From CAWABB01 sp963701735 (lineage in GTDB: Bacteria > Bacteroidota > Ignavibacteria > UBA10030 > UBA6906), in NCBI GenBank assembly GCA_963701735.1, contig CAVPBI010000007.1:5232-69231 (forward strand): 64,000 nt of DNA. Reading direction: 5' to 3'. Under the pieces are notes generated by a model. The model was given only the letters and a program-made list of their open reading frames with translations. It searched no databases and was not told the origin of the DNA. Shown here one piece after another: positions 28,365 through 36,890 of the stretch (the first letter of the stretch is position 1; every line of letters starts with the position of its first letter). The translations under genes were made by a program, and so were the position numbers.

Positions 28365-30788
28365 ATGCGACACGCTGTGCGTGCGGCCGCAATTGTCGGC
28401 CTCGTTGTGTTCCTGAGTGCGCTGAACGCCGCACACGCGCAGGTGTCTCCAACCATTCTTACCGTCGGCCCGGATGAGGCCGTCGCCACGTCGCCCGTGA
28501 CCATCCGCGCGGAGCTTCGCCAGCTGGATGTCATCGAGCGGCTGGCCGTCCTCTACCGCCCGTTCGGATCGAGCGAGTTCGCCGTGGCAGAGATGGATCT
28601 CGCCGGATCCGCCGCGACCGCCACGCTCCCCGCGGAGGTTGTCCTTCCGCCGTTCCTGGAATACTACATCGCGATCGTTCGGCGGGACGGATCGATGGAA
28701 TCGTTCCCGGTGAGCCAGACGCCGGACCCGTTCCTCCTCCCGCCTCCGAACACGCTCCGGCTCCCCGTTCGGGCCGCCGATGCGCCGGCACAGATTCTAT
28801 TCCTCTCGCCCGAGGCTACGGAAGTCGTGGATGCGGAAGACGTCGTCGTTGCCATCTCCCTGCTCCGGGCGGATACGACGGTTGTGCAGGGCGCGACGCA
28901 GGTCACGCTGGATGGCGCCGAGGTGACCGACAAGGTCCTTTTCTCGGACGATCTTCTGGTCTTCTCCCCTGTGGCCCACGACATCCGTCTCACGCCGGGC
29001 GTGCATCGCGTTGTGGTCCGGCTTCTCGATCGCGACGGCGCGCTCGTGAGTTCGGCCACGCACCAGTTCACCGTGCGCGGCGATGCCGGGTTCCAGTACA
29101 CAGAGCCCGTCACACCCGCCATGGCGTACAACGCAGCCGTCACCTTCGAAACCCGCCACGAGCGGATTGGGGGCGTATCGCAATGGTACAACCGCGGCGG
29201 CGTCCAGTTCGCCGGCCGCAAAGGCGACTGGCGCCTCACCTCGAACCTCTATGTGACCTCGGAAGAAGAACGCACGCGGCAGCCGCAAAACCGTTTCTAT
29301 CTGGGCGTGTCATCGCCGTGGCTGGACGCCGGTGTCGGCGACCACTTCCCCGTCTTCCCCAGCCTCATCCTGCTGGGCCGGCGCGTCCGCGGGGCCAATG
29401 CCGAAGTGCGCACCGGGTTCTTCAACATCGAGGCGACGTACGGACAGATCGCCCGCCCGATTGAGGGCGCAATGCTTGAGTCGTTCCCGGTGGACAGCCT
29501 GAGCACGCGGCAGCAGCAGTATCCCGGAGATGCGTTCGGACTGGTGTCCGACACTACCTGGGGACGCTTCCGGTACGGATCCTACGAACGGAATCTGTTT
29601 GCGGTCCGCCCCAGCTTCGGCGCGGGCGAGGAATTCCAGCTCGGCTTCACCTGGCTGAGCAGCTCCGACGAGCAGAGCTCGATCCAGTACGGCGTCCGGC
29701 CGCAGGAGAACGTCGTCATCGGCACGGACCTTCTTGCGAAGCTGGACGGCGAGCATCTCGTGCTGACCGCGCAGGCCGCGTTCAGCGCGTACAACTCCGA
29801 CATCTCCAGCGGATCGTTCACGGACGCCTATATCGATTCGGTCTTCGACAACCCGGGGGAGATCCGCCAGGCACGCGACATTCTCAGCAGATTTATCACG
29901 GTCAACGAGAACCTCCGCCCGCTCTCGCTCTCCACGCCCGCCACGCTTGCCTATGAGGCGACGCTCTCCATGAACTACCTGGACAACGCCCTGCGCGCCA
30001 CGTATATGTACCGCGGGAGCGACTATACATCGTTCGGCCAGACGTTTCTGCGGAAAGATGTGCGGGGGTTCAATGTGCAGGACCGGATCAGAGTGCTTTC
30101 AAACCGGGTGATGCTCACACTCGGGTGGGAACGCCTGGAGGACAACACGAGCGACACCAAGGTCGCAACGACGACGTATTCGACGCTGAGCGCAGGCCTG
30201 TCGTGGACACCCGGCCCGGACCTCCCGATGCTGACGTTCGGGTACAATCAGTTCCGCAACCGGAACCCGCTTGAAGGAAATGGCATCGATTCGCTCTACC
30301 GCGTGGACGACCGGACAAACCGCTTCTTCGGCCAGGCGTCGTACGACTTCACGTTCGAGGCCCGACATACGGCACTGCTGTCGGTCTCCACGTCCGACCG
30401 GGCAGATTACACCGTGCGGAAAACCAATCTGACATCGAGCACCGTGACGCTGTCGCTCATTTCCCGGTTCGGCATCCCGTTGCAGACGAGTCTCGACCTT
30501 TCACTGAACTTCAACGACTATCCCTCGTCCTCGACTCCCGACGGGCGCATGTCGCTGGACTACACGACCATCGCCCTCGGCGGCAGGTATTCTCTGCTCC
30601 CGGGCGAGCTCAACCTGATCGCATCTCTGGCGCCGACCTTTGGAGACCTGAAACGATTGGCGACGGACCTCGGCGCGGAATGGTATCTCCAGCGCACGAT
30701 GAGCCTGACGCTGCAGCTCAGCGCGTTCGACAATGATGACGCCCCGGATGATTCGTTCGTCAGCGTCCGGTTCCGGTACGATATCTGA
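28365..30788 (+). CDS. Large exported protein with predicted outer-membrane beta-barrel
   Basis: An 807-residue protein. Signal peptide ends AHAQ. Residues about 27-235 look like one or two Ig-like domains (VSPTILTVGPDEAVATSPVTI). From about 250 to the end there are many alternating strand segments with aromatic girdles (for example GDWRLTSNLYVTSEE and ALRATYMYRGSDYTSFG), ending in SVRFRYDI, a final strand typical of outer-membrane barrels. No family name can be given. It lies 8 bases before the CHASE2 cyclase and probably works with it. Confidence 0.75.
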   Translation: MRHAVRAAAIVGLVVFLSALNAAHAQVSPTILTVGPDEAVATSPVTIRAELRQLDVIERLAVLYRPFGSSEFAVAEMDLAGSAATATLPAEVVLPPFLEYYIAIVRRDGSMESFPVSQTPDPFLLPPPNTLRLPVRAADAPAQILFLSPEATEVVDAEDVVVAISLLRADTTVVQGATQVTLDGAEVTDKVLFSDDLLVFSPVAHDIRLTPGVHRVVVRLLDRDGALVSSATHQFTVRGDAGFQYTEPVTPAMAYNAAVTFETRHERIGGVSQWYNRGGVQFAGRKGDWRLTSNLYVTSEEERTRQPQNRFYLGVSSPWLDAGVGDHFPVFPSLILLGRRVRGANAEVRTGFFNIEATYGQIARPIEGAMLESFPVDSLSTRQQQYPGDAFGLVSDTTWGRFRYGSYERNLFAVRPSFGAGEEFQLGFTWLSSSDEQSSIQYGVRPQENVVIGTDLLAKLDGEHLVLTAQAAFSAYNSDISSGSFTDAYIDSVFDNPGEIRQARDILSRFITVNENLRPLSLSTPATLAYEATLSMNYLDNALRATYMYRGSDYTSFGQTFLRKDVRGFNVQDRIRVLSNRVMLTLGWERLEDNTSDTKVATTTYSTLSAGLSWTPGPDLPMLTFGYNQFRNRNPLEGNGIDSLYRVDDRTNRFFGQASYDFTFEARHTALLSVSTSDRADYTVRKTNLTSSTVTLSLISRFGIPLQTSLDLSLNFNDYPSSSTPDGRMSLDYTTIALGGRYSLLPGELNLIASLAPTFGDLKRLATDLGAEWYLQRTMSLTLQLSAFDNDDAPDDSFVSVRFRYDI

Positions 30789-30796
30789 GGCCGGGG

Positions 30797-32878
30797 ATGC
30801 GCCCATCGTCGGGAACACATCCGTGGATCGTCAGGACTCTCCTGGTCCTGGCCGTTACATTGCTCGTGGTGATCCTGACGAACGAGGAGTTGTTTCAGGT
30901 CGGTCTGCTGCGCCGCCTTGAGCTATCCACGCTTGATTATCGGTTCGGCATCCGCGGGATGCGCGGGGGGATCGACGACTCCTCGGACGTGGTCATCGTG
31001 GAGATCTCCGAGGACGCCCTCCGGTCCATGCCGGCTCCGTTCCCCTGGCCCAGGTCGTACTATGCGCACCTGATCCGCAACCTGCGGGCCGCGGGCGCAC
31101 GCGCCGTGGGCATCGACCTGCTCTTCAGCGGCGTCGACCCCGTGTCGTCCGTCCACGACGACTCCCTGCGGGCGGCCATCAAGGAGACTGACATTGCGGT
31201 GTTGGCCGGAAAACGAGAGGAAGACAGGCCGGATGTCGTCCTTGCGTCCACCCGACAGAACTACGGAAACATCTTCTTTCCGGGCGACAGCGCCATCGGC
31301 CTCGTCAACCTCCGTCCGGACGCGGACGGCATCTACCGGCTTTACAACCCGTTCTTCACGGTCGACGTGACCGGCGGCGAGACGGTCGATGTGCCGACAT
31401 TCGGGTTCGCGCTTCTCAACAAGTACTTCGCTCTTCCCGCACTCACCGCGCCCCGGCCTGACGGCGACGCCTTCACGTACGCCGACCGGCGTATCCCGCG
31501 CTATGACCCCGCATCGTTCCTGATCAACCTGTACGGCCCCCACCGCACGTTCCGTCATGTCAACTTTCAGGACGTCGTGGACGACGAATCGTTCACCACG
31601 CTCGACGAACAGGAGAGCGGCGAAGCGATCAACACGTTCAGCGATCCGGAGTTCGGCTACAAAGTCGACGGGACGTTCGCCGGGAAGATTGTGCTGGTCG
31701 GCGTGACGGTCCCGGAGTATAAGGACGTCTTTCCCGCCCCGCTGGCTCGCGGGATCCAGAAGGGCGACAATCTGATGTATGGCGTAGAACTTCACGCGAA
31801 CGTCATCGAAAGCGTCATCCGGGACGACTTCCTGAGGCTTCAGGCGTTCCGGTCTGAAGTGCTGATGATCCTTCTCCTGACCGCGGCGTCGCTCCTGGTG
31901 ACATCATGGGTCAAGTCGCTTCGGGTACGCGCCGGATTCCTTGTCGAGCTGTTCGGATTTCTCTGGGTCGCGCTCCTGACGGCAGGCGCGATTGTCGTGT
32001 CCGTGTATCTGTTCTCGCATCAGGGTCTCGTGGTGAAGGTCACGAGCGCCCTGTTTGCGATCGCTGGAGGGTACGCTGCGAGCACCGTCTATCACCTGGT
32101 GTCTGAGCGCCGGCAGCGCCTGCTCATCAAATCGATGTTCAGCACCTATGTCAACCCGTCGGTCGTCGACGAGCTCGTTGCCAATCCCCGGAAGCTCGCG
32201 CTGGGAGGGAAGCGCGAGGAACTCACCGTGCTGTTCAGCGACATCGAGGGGTTCACGACGATGTCGCAGGGCATGCAGCCCGAGGAGATCGTCGCGCTGC
32301 TCAACGAGTACCTCAGTGGCATGTCGGCGGTGATCTTTCGGCATGCCGGGACCCTCGACAAGTACGAAGGCGACGCGGTCATGGCGTTCTGGGGCGCGCC
32401 GATTCCGCAGGCCGATCATCCGATGCGAGCCTGCAAGGCGGCACTCGAGATGCAGGACGCGGCGGCTCGTCTGAACGCACAGTGGAAAGAGAGCGGGCGC
32501 CCGCAGCTCCGGACGCGTATCGGAATCAACACTGGCACGATGGTGGTCGGGAATCTCGGAGGGGAAGGGAAGTTCGACTACACGGTCATTGGCGACAGCG
32601 TCAACCTTGCGTCGCGGCTTGAGGGCGCCAACAAGGAGTACGGAACGCGTATCATGGTAAGCGAGCGGACGTACGATGCGGTGCGATCAGAGATCCTCGG
32701 CCGGCAAGTCGACCGGATGGCGGTCGTAGGCAGGAGCCAGCCCGTCGTGACGTACGAATTGCTGGGCCTTCGCGGAGCCCCGGATGCGGCGGTTCTGGAG
32801 GAATTCGTGAAGGTGTATACGGAGGGACTGACGCGCCTATTTCAACCGCGACTGGCCGAGCTCGCTGGCACACTTTGA
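30797..32878 (+). CDS. CHASE2-domain adenylate/guanylate cyclase
   Basis: A 693-residue membrane protein. A first membrane helix (residues about 14-32) leads to a CHASE2 sensor outside the inner membrane (about 35-340), then three membrane helices (about 355-440), then a class III cyclase domain (about 465-640). Metal-binding Asp are seen in LFSDIEGFTTMS and KYEGDAVMAFWGAP, with GDSVNLASRLEGA for the nucleotide. It would make cAMP (or cGMP) in response to a periplasmic signal. It ends the module that starts at 26519. Confidence 0.93.
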   Translation: MRPSSGTHPWIVRTLLVLAVTLLVVILTNEELFQVGLLRRLELSTLDYRFGIRGMRGGIDDSSDVVIVEISEDALRSMPAPFPWPRSYYAHLIRNLRAAGARAVGIDLLFSGVDPVSSVHDDSLRAAIKETDIAVLAGKREEDRPDVVLASTRQNYGNIFFPGDSAIGLVNLRPDADGIYRLYNPFFTVDVTGGETVDVPTFGFALLNKYFALPALTAPRPDGDAFTYADRRIPRYDPASFLINLYGPHRTFRHVNFQDVVDDESFTTLDEQESGEAINTFSDPEFGYKVDGTFAGKIVLVGVTVPEYKDVFPAPLARGIQKGDNLMYGVELHANVIESVIRDDFLRLQAFRSEVLMILLLTAASLLVTSWVKSLRVRAGFLVELFGFLWVALLTAGAIVVSVYLFSHQGLVVKVTSALFAIAGGYAASTVYHLVSERRQRLLIKSMFSTYVNPSVVDELVANPRKLALGGKREELTVLFSDIEGFTTMSQGMQPEEIVALLNEYLSGMSAVIFRHAGTLDKYEGDAVMAFWGAPIPQADHPMRACKAALEMQDAAARLNAQWKESGRPQLRTRIGINTGTMVVGNLGGEGKFDYTVIGDSVNLASRLEGANKEYGTRIMVSERTYDAVRSEILGRQVDRMAVVGRSQPVVTYELLGLRGAPDAAVLEEFVKVYTEGLTRLFQPRLAELAGTL

Positions 32879-32993
32879 CCATGCATTGCAGTTGCGGCCT
32901 GACGACCGACCCGCGAGCATTCATCGCGAGCGGGTGCGTCACTACATCCAGCACCCTCCGCCGCCGTCGTGGGACGGGGTCTTTATCCTGCTT

Positions 32994-33569
32994 TCAAAGT
33001 GAAATCCAGGCAACGGCCCCGAGGAACGCGGTCTGCTCCTCCACAAGCTGCTCGGACCCGCGATCGCGAATCGCGGCCGGAACCACCAGCGTGCACGAAT
33101 AGACCCGATCCTCCACGCGAAAGAGGACAACGCGAACCAGATCGCGCGTCTCGTACACTTCAACCTCGTACCTGCAGAACATTTTCCCCTCGCGCTCAAA
33201 CGTCTCCGGACCGCTGAGCCGGCTGACTGACCGGTCGCCCGACGGGAGCGTCATGAGCAGCTGTGCCAGCGGCTCAAGCCCGCCATCGCGCACCGCTGCC
33301 CGTGCCGCCGCATCAAACCGCACTTCATCAAGGGTAAGCGTCCCGCCATAGTCATTCCGGATGATCCACACCACATGTCCGGCCGCCTGGGAATCGGCGG
33401 TCGCGTCGAACCAGCCGGGGGGCGTAACGTACTGGAGCCGTCCGTCGCGCGAACGGTGGACCGCAGGCACAGGTGTGTCGCGTGATGATTCAGGAGAGCT
33501 GGAGCAGCCCGCCCAGAAGGCAAGCGCAAGAAGAACGAGTGCGGATCGGGGAACGATCCCGGCGAGCAT
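32994..33569 (-). CDS. Predicted lipoprotein, unknown function
   Basis: A 191-residue protein with a lipoprotein signal (lipobox FWAGC). The mature part has VTPPGWFDATADSQAAGHVVW and ends QTAFLGAVAWISL. The pattern of a 'tpPGW' strand and a final helix resembles proteins of the PsbP/Mog1-like fold, but I cannot confirm that. It starts 3 bases after the PorV-like gene. The 115-base gap toward the convergent cyclase gene (32879-32993) shows only weak hairpins. Confidence 0.65.
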   Translation of the reverse strand: MLAGIVPRSALVLLALAFWAGCSSSPESSRDTPVPAVHRSRDGRLQYVTPPGWFDATADSQAAGHVVWIIRNDYGGTLTLDEVRFDAAARAAVRDGGLEPLAQLLMTLPSGDRSVSRLSGPETFEREGKMFCRYEVEVYETRDLVRVVLFRVEDRVYSCTLVVPAAIRDRGSEQLVEEQTAFLGAVAWISL

Positions 33570-33572
33570 CGG

Positions 33573-34601
33573 TTATTGGTCCGCGCGGCGGAACCGGTCG
33601 GACTCGAGGATGAACTTCACCGAGATGCGGTGCGTGTTCCCCAGCTGGTCGGTGGCGTCGAACTTGGCGAAGGAATAGTCGACGGTGAGTTTCGGGAGCG
33701 AGAGGCCCGCACCGAGCGTGAGCTGCTTGACGTCGCTGTAGCCAACGCGGACGGCAATGAGATCCTTGAACGCGTACTCGAGTCCGCCCTGCACATCCAC
33801 GCTGACGGGCCCCATGTTGAACGTCGATGCCGATTGCCGGTTCTCGAACATGATGTCGAGATCCATGACCGGAGTGAACCGTCCTGCGAGCGCGTCAACG
33901 CTGTATGCCGCACCGGTCTTGAGCGTCGGGGAGATGAGGTCGTTTCGCCCGGTGTTCCACGCGACGAGCGTCGTGGTGACGTCCTGCAGGTTTACGCCGA
34001 GCATCAGCCGTTCGACCGGGCTGTACTGGATGCCGACATCGAACCCGACGCCGGTGGCGTTGTTATCGCCGAGCTCGCGCCGGATGATTTTCAGGTTCGC
34101 GCCGTATGTGAGGTTGTCAGAGTGGCGCCGGGCATACGTAAAGAACAGTGCCCAGTCGGCGGAGCTGAAGTACGAGACGCGCGAGGGGTCCACGCGGCTG
34201 AACTGATTCGGGTCGAAGGTCACATTGCCGCTGGCGTCGACGCCCGCGTTGCGGGTATCGGGAATATCGTCCACGCCGAGGCGGATGAGGCTGATGCCGA
34301 GGCTGGTGCTCGTGCCGACCGGGAACGCAACGGCGCCATAGTCATGGTTGACAAGGCTGCCGAAGTGTTCGGCGTGCATGAGCATCAGTTCGGGGTAGGT
34401 GATCCGGGCAAGGCCGGCGGGGTTCCAGTAGCCGGCGGAAACATCGTTGGCAAGGGCGACATAGGCGCCGCCGAGGCCGAGAGGCCGGGCACCGACGCCG
34501 ATCGCGAGAAATTCACCGGCATATTTGCCGATGCCTGTATCGGCGCTTGCGACACCCGTCAGGGCAAGCATCGCAGCCGCAGCAATCCACCGTCTCCTCA
34601 A
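33573..34601 (-). CDS. PorV/PorQ-like outer-membrane protein
   Basis: About 342 residues. I choose the TTG at 34601, because GGAGGG lies 8 bases upstream and the frame then begins with a clean signal peptide (RRRWIAAAAMLALTGVASAD); a GTG at 34628 is also open. The motif GARPLGLGGAYVALANDV, then SAGYWNPAGLA, is the signature of the PorV/UPF0164 family, related to FadL-type barrels. The C-terminus has alternating strands. PorV helps type IX secretion and surface attachment, but no other T9SS gene is seen in this window, so only the family is supported. Confidence 0.85.
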   Translation of the reverse strand: MRRRWIAAAAMLALTGVASADTGIGKYAGEFLAIGVGARPLGLGGAYVALANDVSAGYWNPAGLARITYPELMLMHAEHFGSLVNHDYGAVAFPVGTSTSLGISLIRLGVDDIPDTRNAGVDASGNVTFDPNQFSRVDPSRVSYFSSADWALFFTYARRHSDNLTYGANLKIIRRELGDNNATGVGFDVGIQYSPVERLMLGVNLQDVTTTLVAWNTGRNDLISPTLKTGAAYSVDALAGRFTPVMDLDIMFENRQSASTFNMGPVSVDVQGGLEYAFKDLIAVRVGYSDVKQLTLGAGLSLPKLTVDYSFAKFDATDQLGNTHRISVKFILESDRFRRADQ

Positions 34602-34634
34602 TCCCGTCCCTCCAAGTTCCTCAGGCACGCCATA

Positions 34635-34667
34635 GGACTTATAAAGTCCAAAAAGAGGCGGTGAAAA
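34635..34667 (-). promoter_or_regulatory. Predicted promoter of the PorV-like gene with a palindrome over the -10
   Basis: On the minus strand TTTTCA (34667-34662), 18 bases, then TATAAG (34643-34638). The -10 sits inside the perfect inverted repeat GGACTTTATAAGTCC (34649-34635). The TTG start is about 37 bases on. The rest of 34668-34838 shows nothing I can identify. Confidence 0.45.
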
Positions 34668-34838
34668 TCAAGGCGGCCGGCGTGTCCGGGCAACCAGCCA
34701 TACCGCCACGGGCAGACCAGCAGCGTGCGTGCCGTCCCTGCCGAGAAGACCCGCGGCCCGGTCGATAGGACGCGATATTCGGCCGGATCAGGAAGGCGGC
34801 GCGGGGCCCGGCCGGAACTCCAGGGGATCTCTCGCCTG

Positions 34839-35934
34839 TCATGGCAGGGCTGCACCCTCGATGCGCTCCCAGATCGTGACCGTGTCGTCCGAGATTGCTG
34901 CAAGCCGTGTGCGCGTGACACACGCGGCCACCGCATCGACCGGGAGCTCATACGAATAGCGGTACGAGGCGGTGCGGGCATCATAGACGTCCATCACCGC
35001 ACCGAGCGGCCTGTCATCCGAACCGAGAAGCAGATGGAGTTCCCCGTCAACGCACGAGAGACTTCGTGTGACGACAGGGGCATCGGGGTCAGTCCGGGCG
35101 TATTCCGCGTCGCCGGAGCGGCTGACAAGCACATCCGGGAAGCCGCCGTGCTCGAGCGTTTCGCGGTAGACAGCAATCGAGTCGCCCGTGTCAGCGGCCA
35201 CAGCAAGGACACCCGCACGATAGGCTGCATAGGCAAACCCTCCGGTTCCGGTCGCCGCTATTCGTCCGTCAAGTGCAATCCCGAACCGCGCCTGTTGCTC
35301 CATGAGAACACCGCATGCGCCGATTGTCTGGCCGCCAGGTCCGTGCAGATGGAACAACCGGTCCCCGGCCGGCGATGACATGACCGCGCACGTGTCCCCG
35401 CGGAGCAAGGCAATCCGGTGTGGCAACCTGTCCGGTCGCATGGTGGCCCGCACAGAACCGTCCTCGTTGAAGACCGTGATGAGACCGTTCACCGGGTCGC
35501 ATGCCCAGAGGGCTCCGTCCGCAGTAACGTCGAAATCGCTCAGGTTGGTGAACTCCCCGGGAGCTTTCCCCTCCCCGTGCCCGAACCGCATGAGGAATGC
35601 CCCGCTGTGGATCGTACTTCTTCACGCATCGCTCGCTCCAGTCCAGGATGTACACGCAGCCCGCACCGTCAATCCTGACGTGAAGCGGCATCATCAGGGG
35701 CGCCTCCCCTGCGCTCCCGATGGATGCAATCGGTCGAACCGCCACGTGCCTCCACACCCTTCCGGCTGCGTCTTGCGGACGGGGGCTGGCGACCCCCGAC
35801 AGTATCCCCCGCGACATACCAGACGCAATCCGTTCTTCGGGGCCTCGGCCCGGCTGATACATCACGCCGATGACCACACCGGCCGCGGCGAGCGTAGCGA
35901 TGAGGACAAGCAGGAGCACGAGGCGCGCTTTCAT
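34839..35934 (-). CDS. Membrane-anchored six-bladed beta-propeller protein, one-base indel
   Basis: Start at ATG 35934, preceded by GGAAGGAG. The N-terminal hydrophobic segment (residues about 3-24) anchors or exports it. NHL/propeller-type repeats follow, for example MPLHVRIDGAGCVYILDWSERCVKKYD and MRFGHGEGKAPGEFTNLSDF. The frame breaks at GG 35609-35610; removing one base gives KKYDHSGAFLMRFGHG and 364 residues in all. It follows the small cysteine peptide and the MauE-like gene in the same direction. The propeller may bind or display the peptide; that is inference. Confidence 0.78.
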
Positions 35935-36002
35935 TGCGCTCCTTCCACTCTCGATGCGGCAGGAAAGCAGAGGTTCGGCCACGTTCGTCCCGGCCGGTGT
36001 GG

Positions 36003-36206
36003 TCAATTCGTCGCATACCGCGCGAAGCATGACATCGAAACCTCCATGGATCCGACCCTGACGCTAACCGTCAGGCAGGTGTCGGGGCCGCCGGAGCACC
36101 CGACGAGCGAGCAGACTCTCGGCACGCCAGCGTATGCGTCCGTCGCCGCCATGACGATCGACGCGGTGAGCAGGATGGCGATGACCCCCTGTTTGAATCT
36201 GGGCAT
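36003..36206 (-). CDS. Small exported four-cysteine peptide
   Basis: A 67-residue product from the ATG at 36206, with AAGGAGG upstream. The signal peptide ends TDAYA; the mature part is about 41 residues. Cysteines are spaced C-4-C-6-C-15-C, with GCSGGPDTC in the middle. There is no Trp, so no tryptophan-derived quinone, and no CxxCH haem site. It is too short for usual domain assignment. Its place between a MauE-like redox membrane protein and a beta-propeller suggests that its cysteines are oxidised or modified and that it partners the propeller. No homologue is known to me. Confidence 0.7.
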   Translation of the reverse strand: MPRFKQGVIAILLTASIVMAATDAYAGVPRVCSLVGCSGGPDTCLTVSVRVGSMEVSMSCFARYATN

Positions 36207-36249
36207 GATATCCTCCTTGAGACGGTGAACGATTGTCATATGTGGACCA

Positions 36250-36687
36250 TCAGACCGGATCGCTCGCTGCAGACCGTACGGACCCACCGGCACAGGAGCT
36301 GGCAAGCGCCCACGCCAGTCCCGTCAACATGATGTTCAGGATAAAATGCGCAGGAGTCGCCCGCGTCGGACCGAGCGAGAACGAGCAACCACACAGGACC
36401 CCCGGCGTGGCAATCGTCGCGTACCCTATCATCACGGTGAATGCGGCAAGTAACCATGCAGCCAGGCCCAGGCCCCGGGGCCTGAACCATGGAACCACGA
36501 TCGCCAGCGCGGCAAGCAGCTCGAGCGCCGGAACGGCGTAACTGATCGCCGGCAGAAGAACTGCCGGTACAACCCGGTAGAGCGTGAGGGCTTTCAGAAA
36601 GAGCGACCAGTGAAGGATCTTGTCAACTGCACTGTATGCCAGTATGCCCGCCAGAAACCACGACCCCGCCGGCACGAGAATCTGCAT
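36250..36687 (-). CDS. MauE/DoxX-like redox-associated membrane protein
   Basis: About 145 residues with four membrane helices and a Cys-Gly-Cys motif (GVLCGCSFSLGPTRATPAHFILN, residues about 96-118), as in MauE. MauE is needed to form the disulfide-rich small subunit of methylamine dehydrogenase. The start is the ATG at 36687, with GGAGAGG seven bases upstream. The small cysteine peptide follows after 43 bases. There are no dehydrogenase-type genes in the window. Other members of the DoxX superfamily are possible. Confidence 0.82.
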   Translation of the reverse strand: MQILVPAGSWFLAGILAYSAVDKILHWSLFLKALTLYRVVPAVLLPAISYAVPALELLAALAIVVPWFRPRGLGLAAWLLAAFTVMIGYATIATPGVLCGCSFSLGPTRATPAHFILNIMLTGLAWALASSCAGGSVRSAASDPV

Positions 36688-36754
36688 CAATGCACCTCTC
36701 CTTCAGGTTCGACCCCAACGACGAAGACGATGGAACCGAGTATCCGCTTGAGTG

Positions 36755-36776
36755 TGGTAGACATGATCGTCTACCA
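36755..36776. promoter_or_regulatory. Perfect inverted repeat upstream of the MauE-like gene
   Basis: Arms TGGTAGAC/GTCTACCA of 8 bases with a 6-base loop, 68 bases before the MauE-like start and about 115 bases after the dnaX stop. It has no T run, so an operator is likelier than a terminator. No convincing promoter was found in 36688-36890. Confidence 0.4.
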
Positions 36777-36890
36777 TTACTACTTCAAGGCAACGGGTTT
36801 TGCGAGGAGACGAACGGTCCTGGGGAGGGGGAATGAACGATGGTGAGTATGAGAAATGAAACGGGGTACAGCGAGCAGGTGCGGTACGCC

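Noticed and set aside
36610..36846. Small open frames between the MauE-like gene and dnaX
   Set aside because: Short, unbiased composition, mostly antisense to the MauE-like gene or its leader; not supported.
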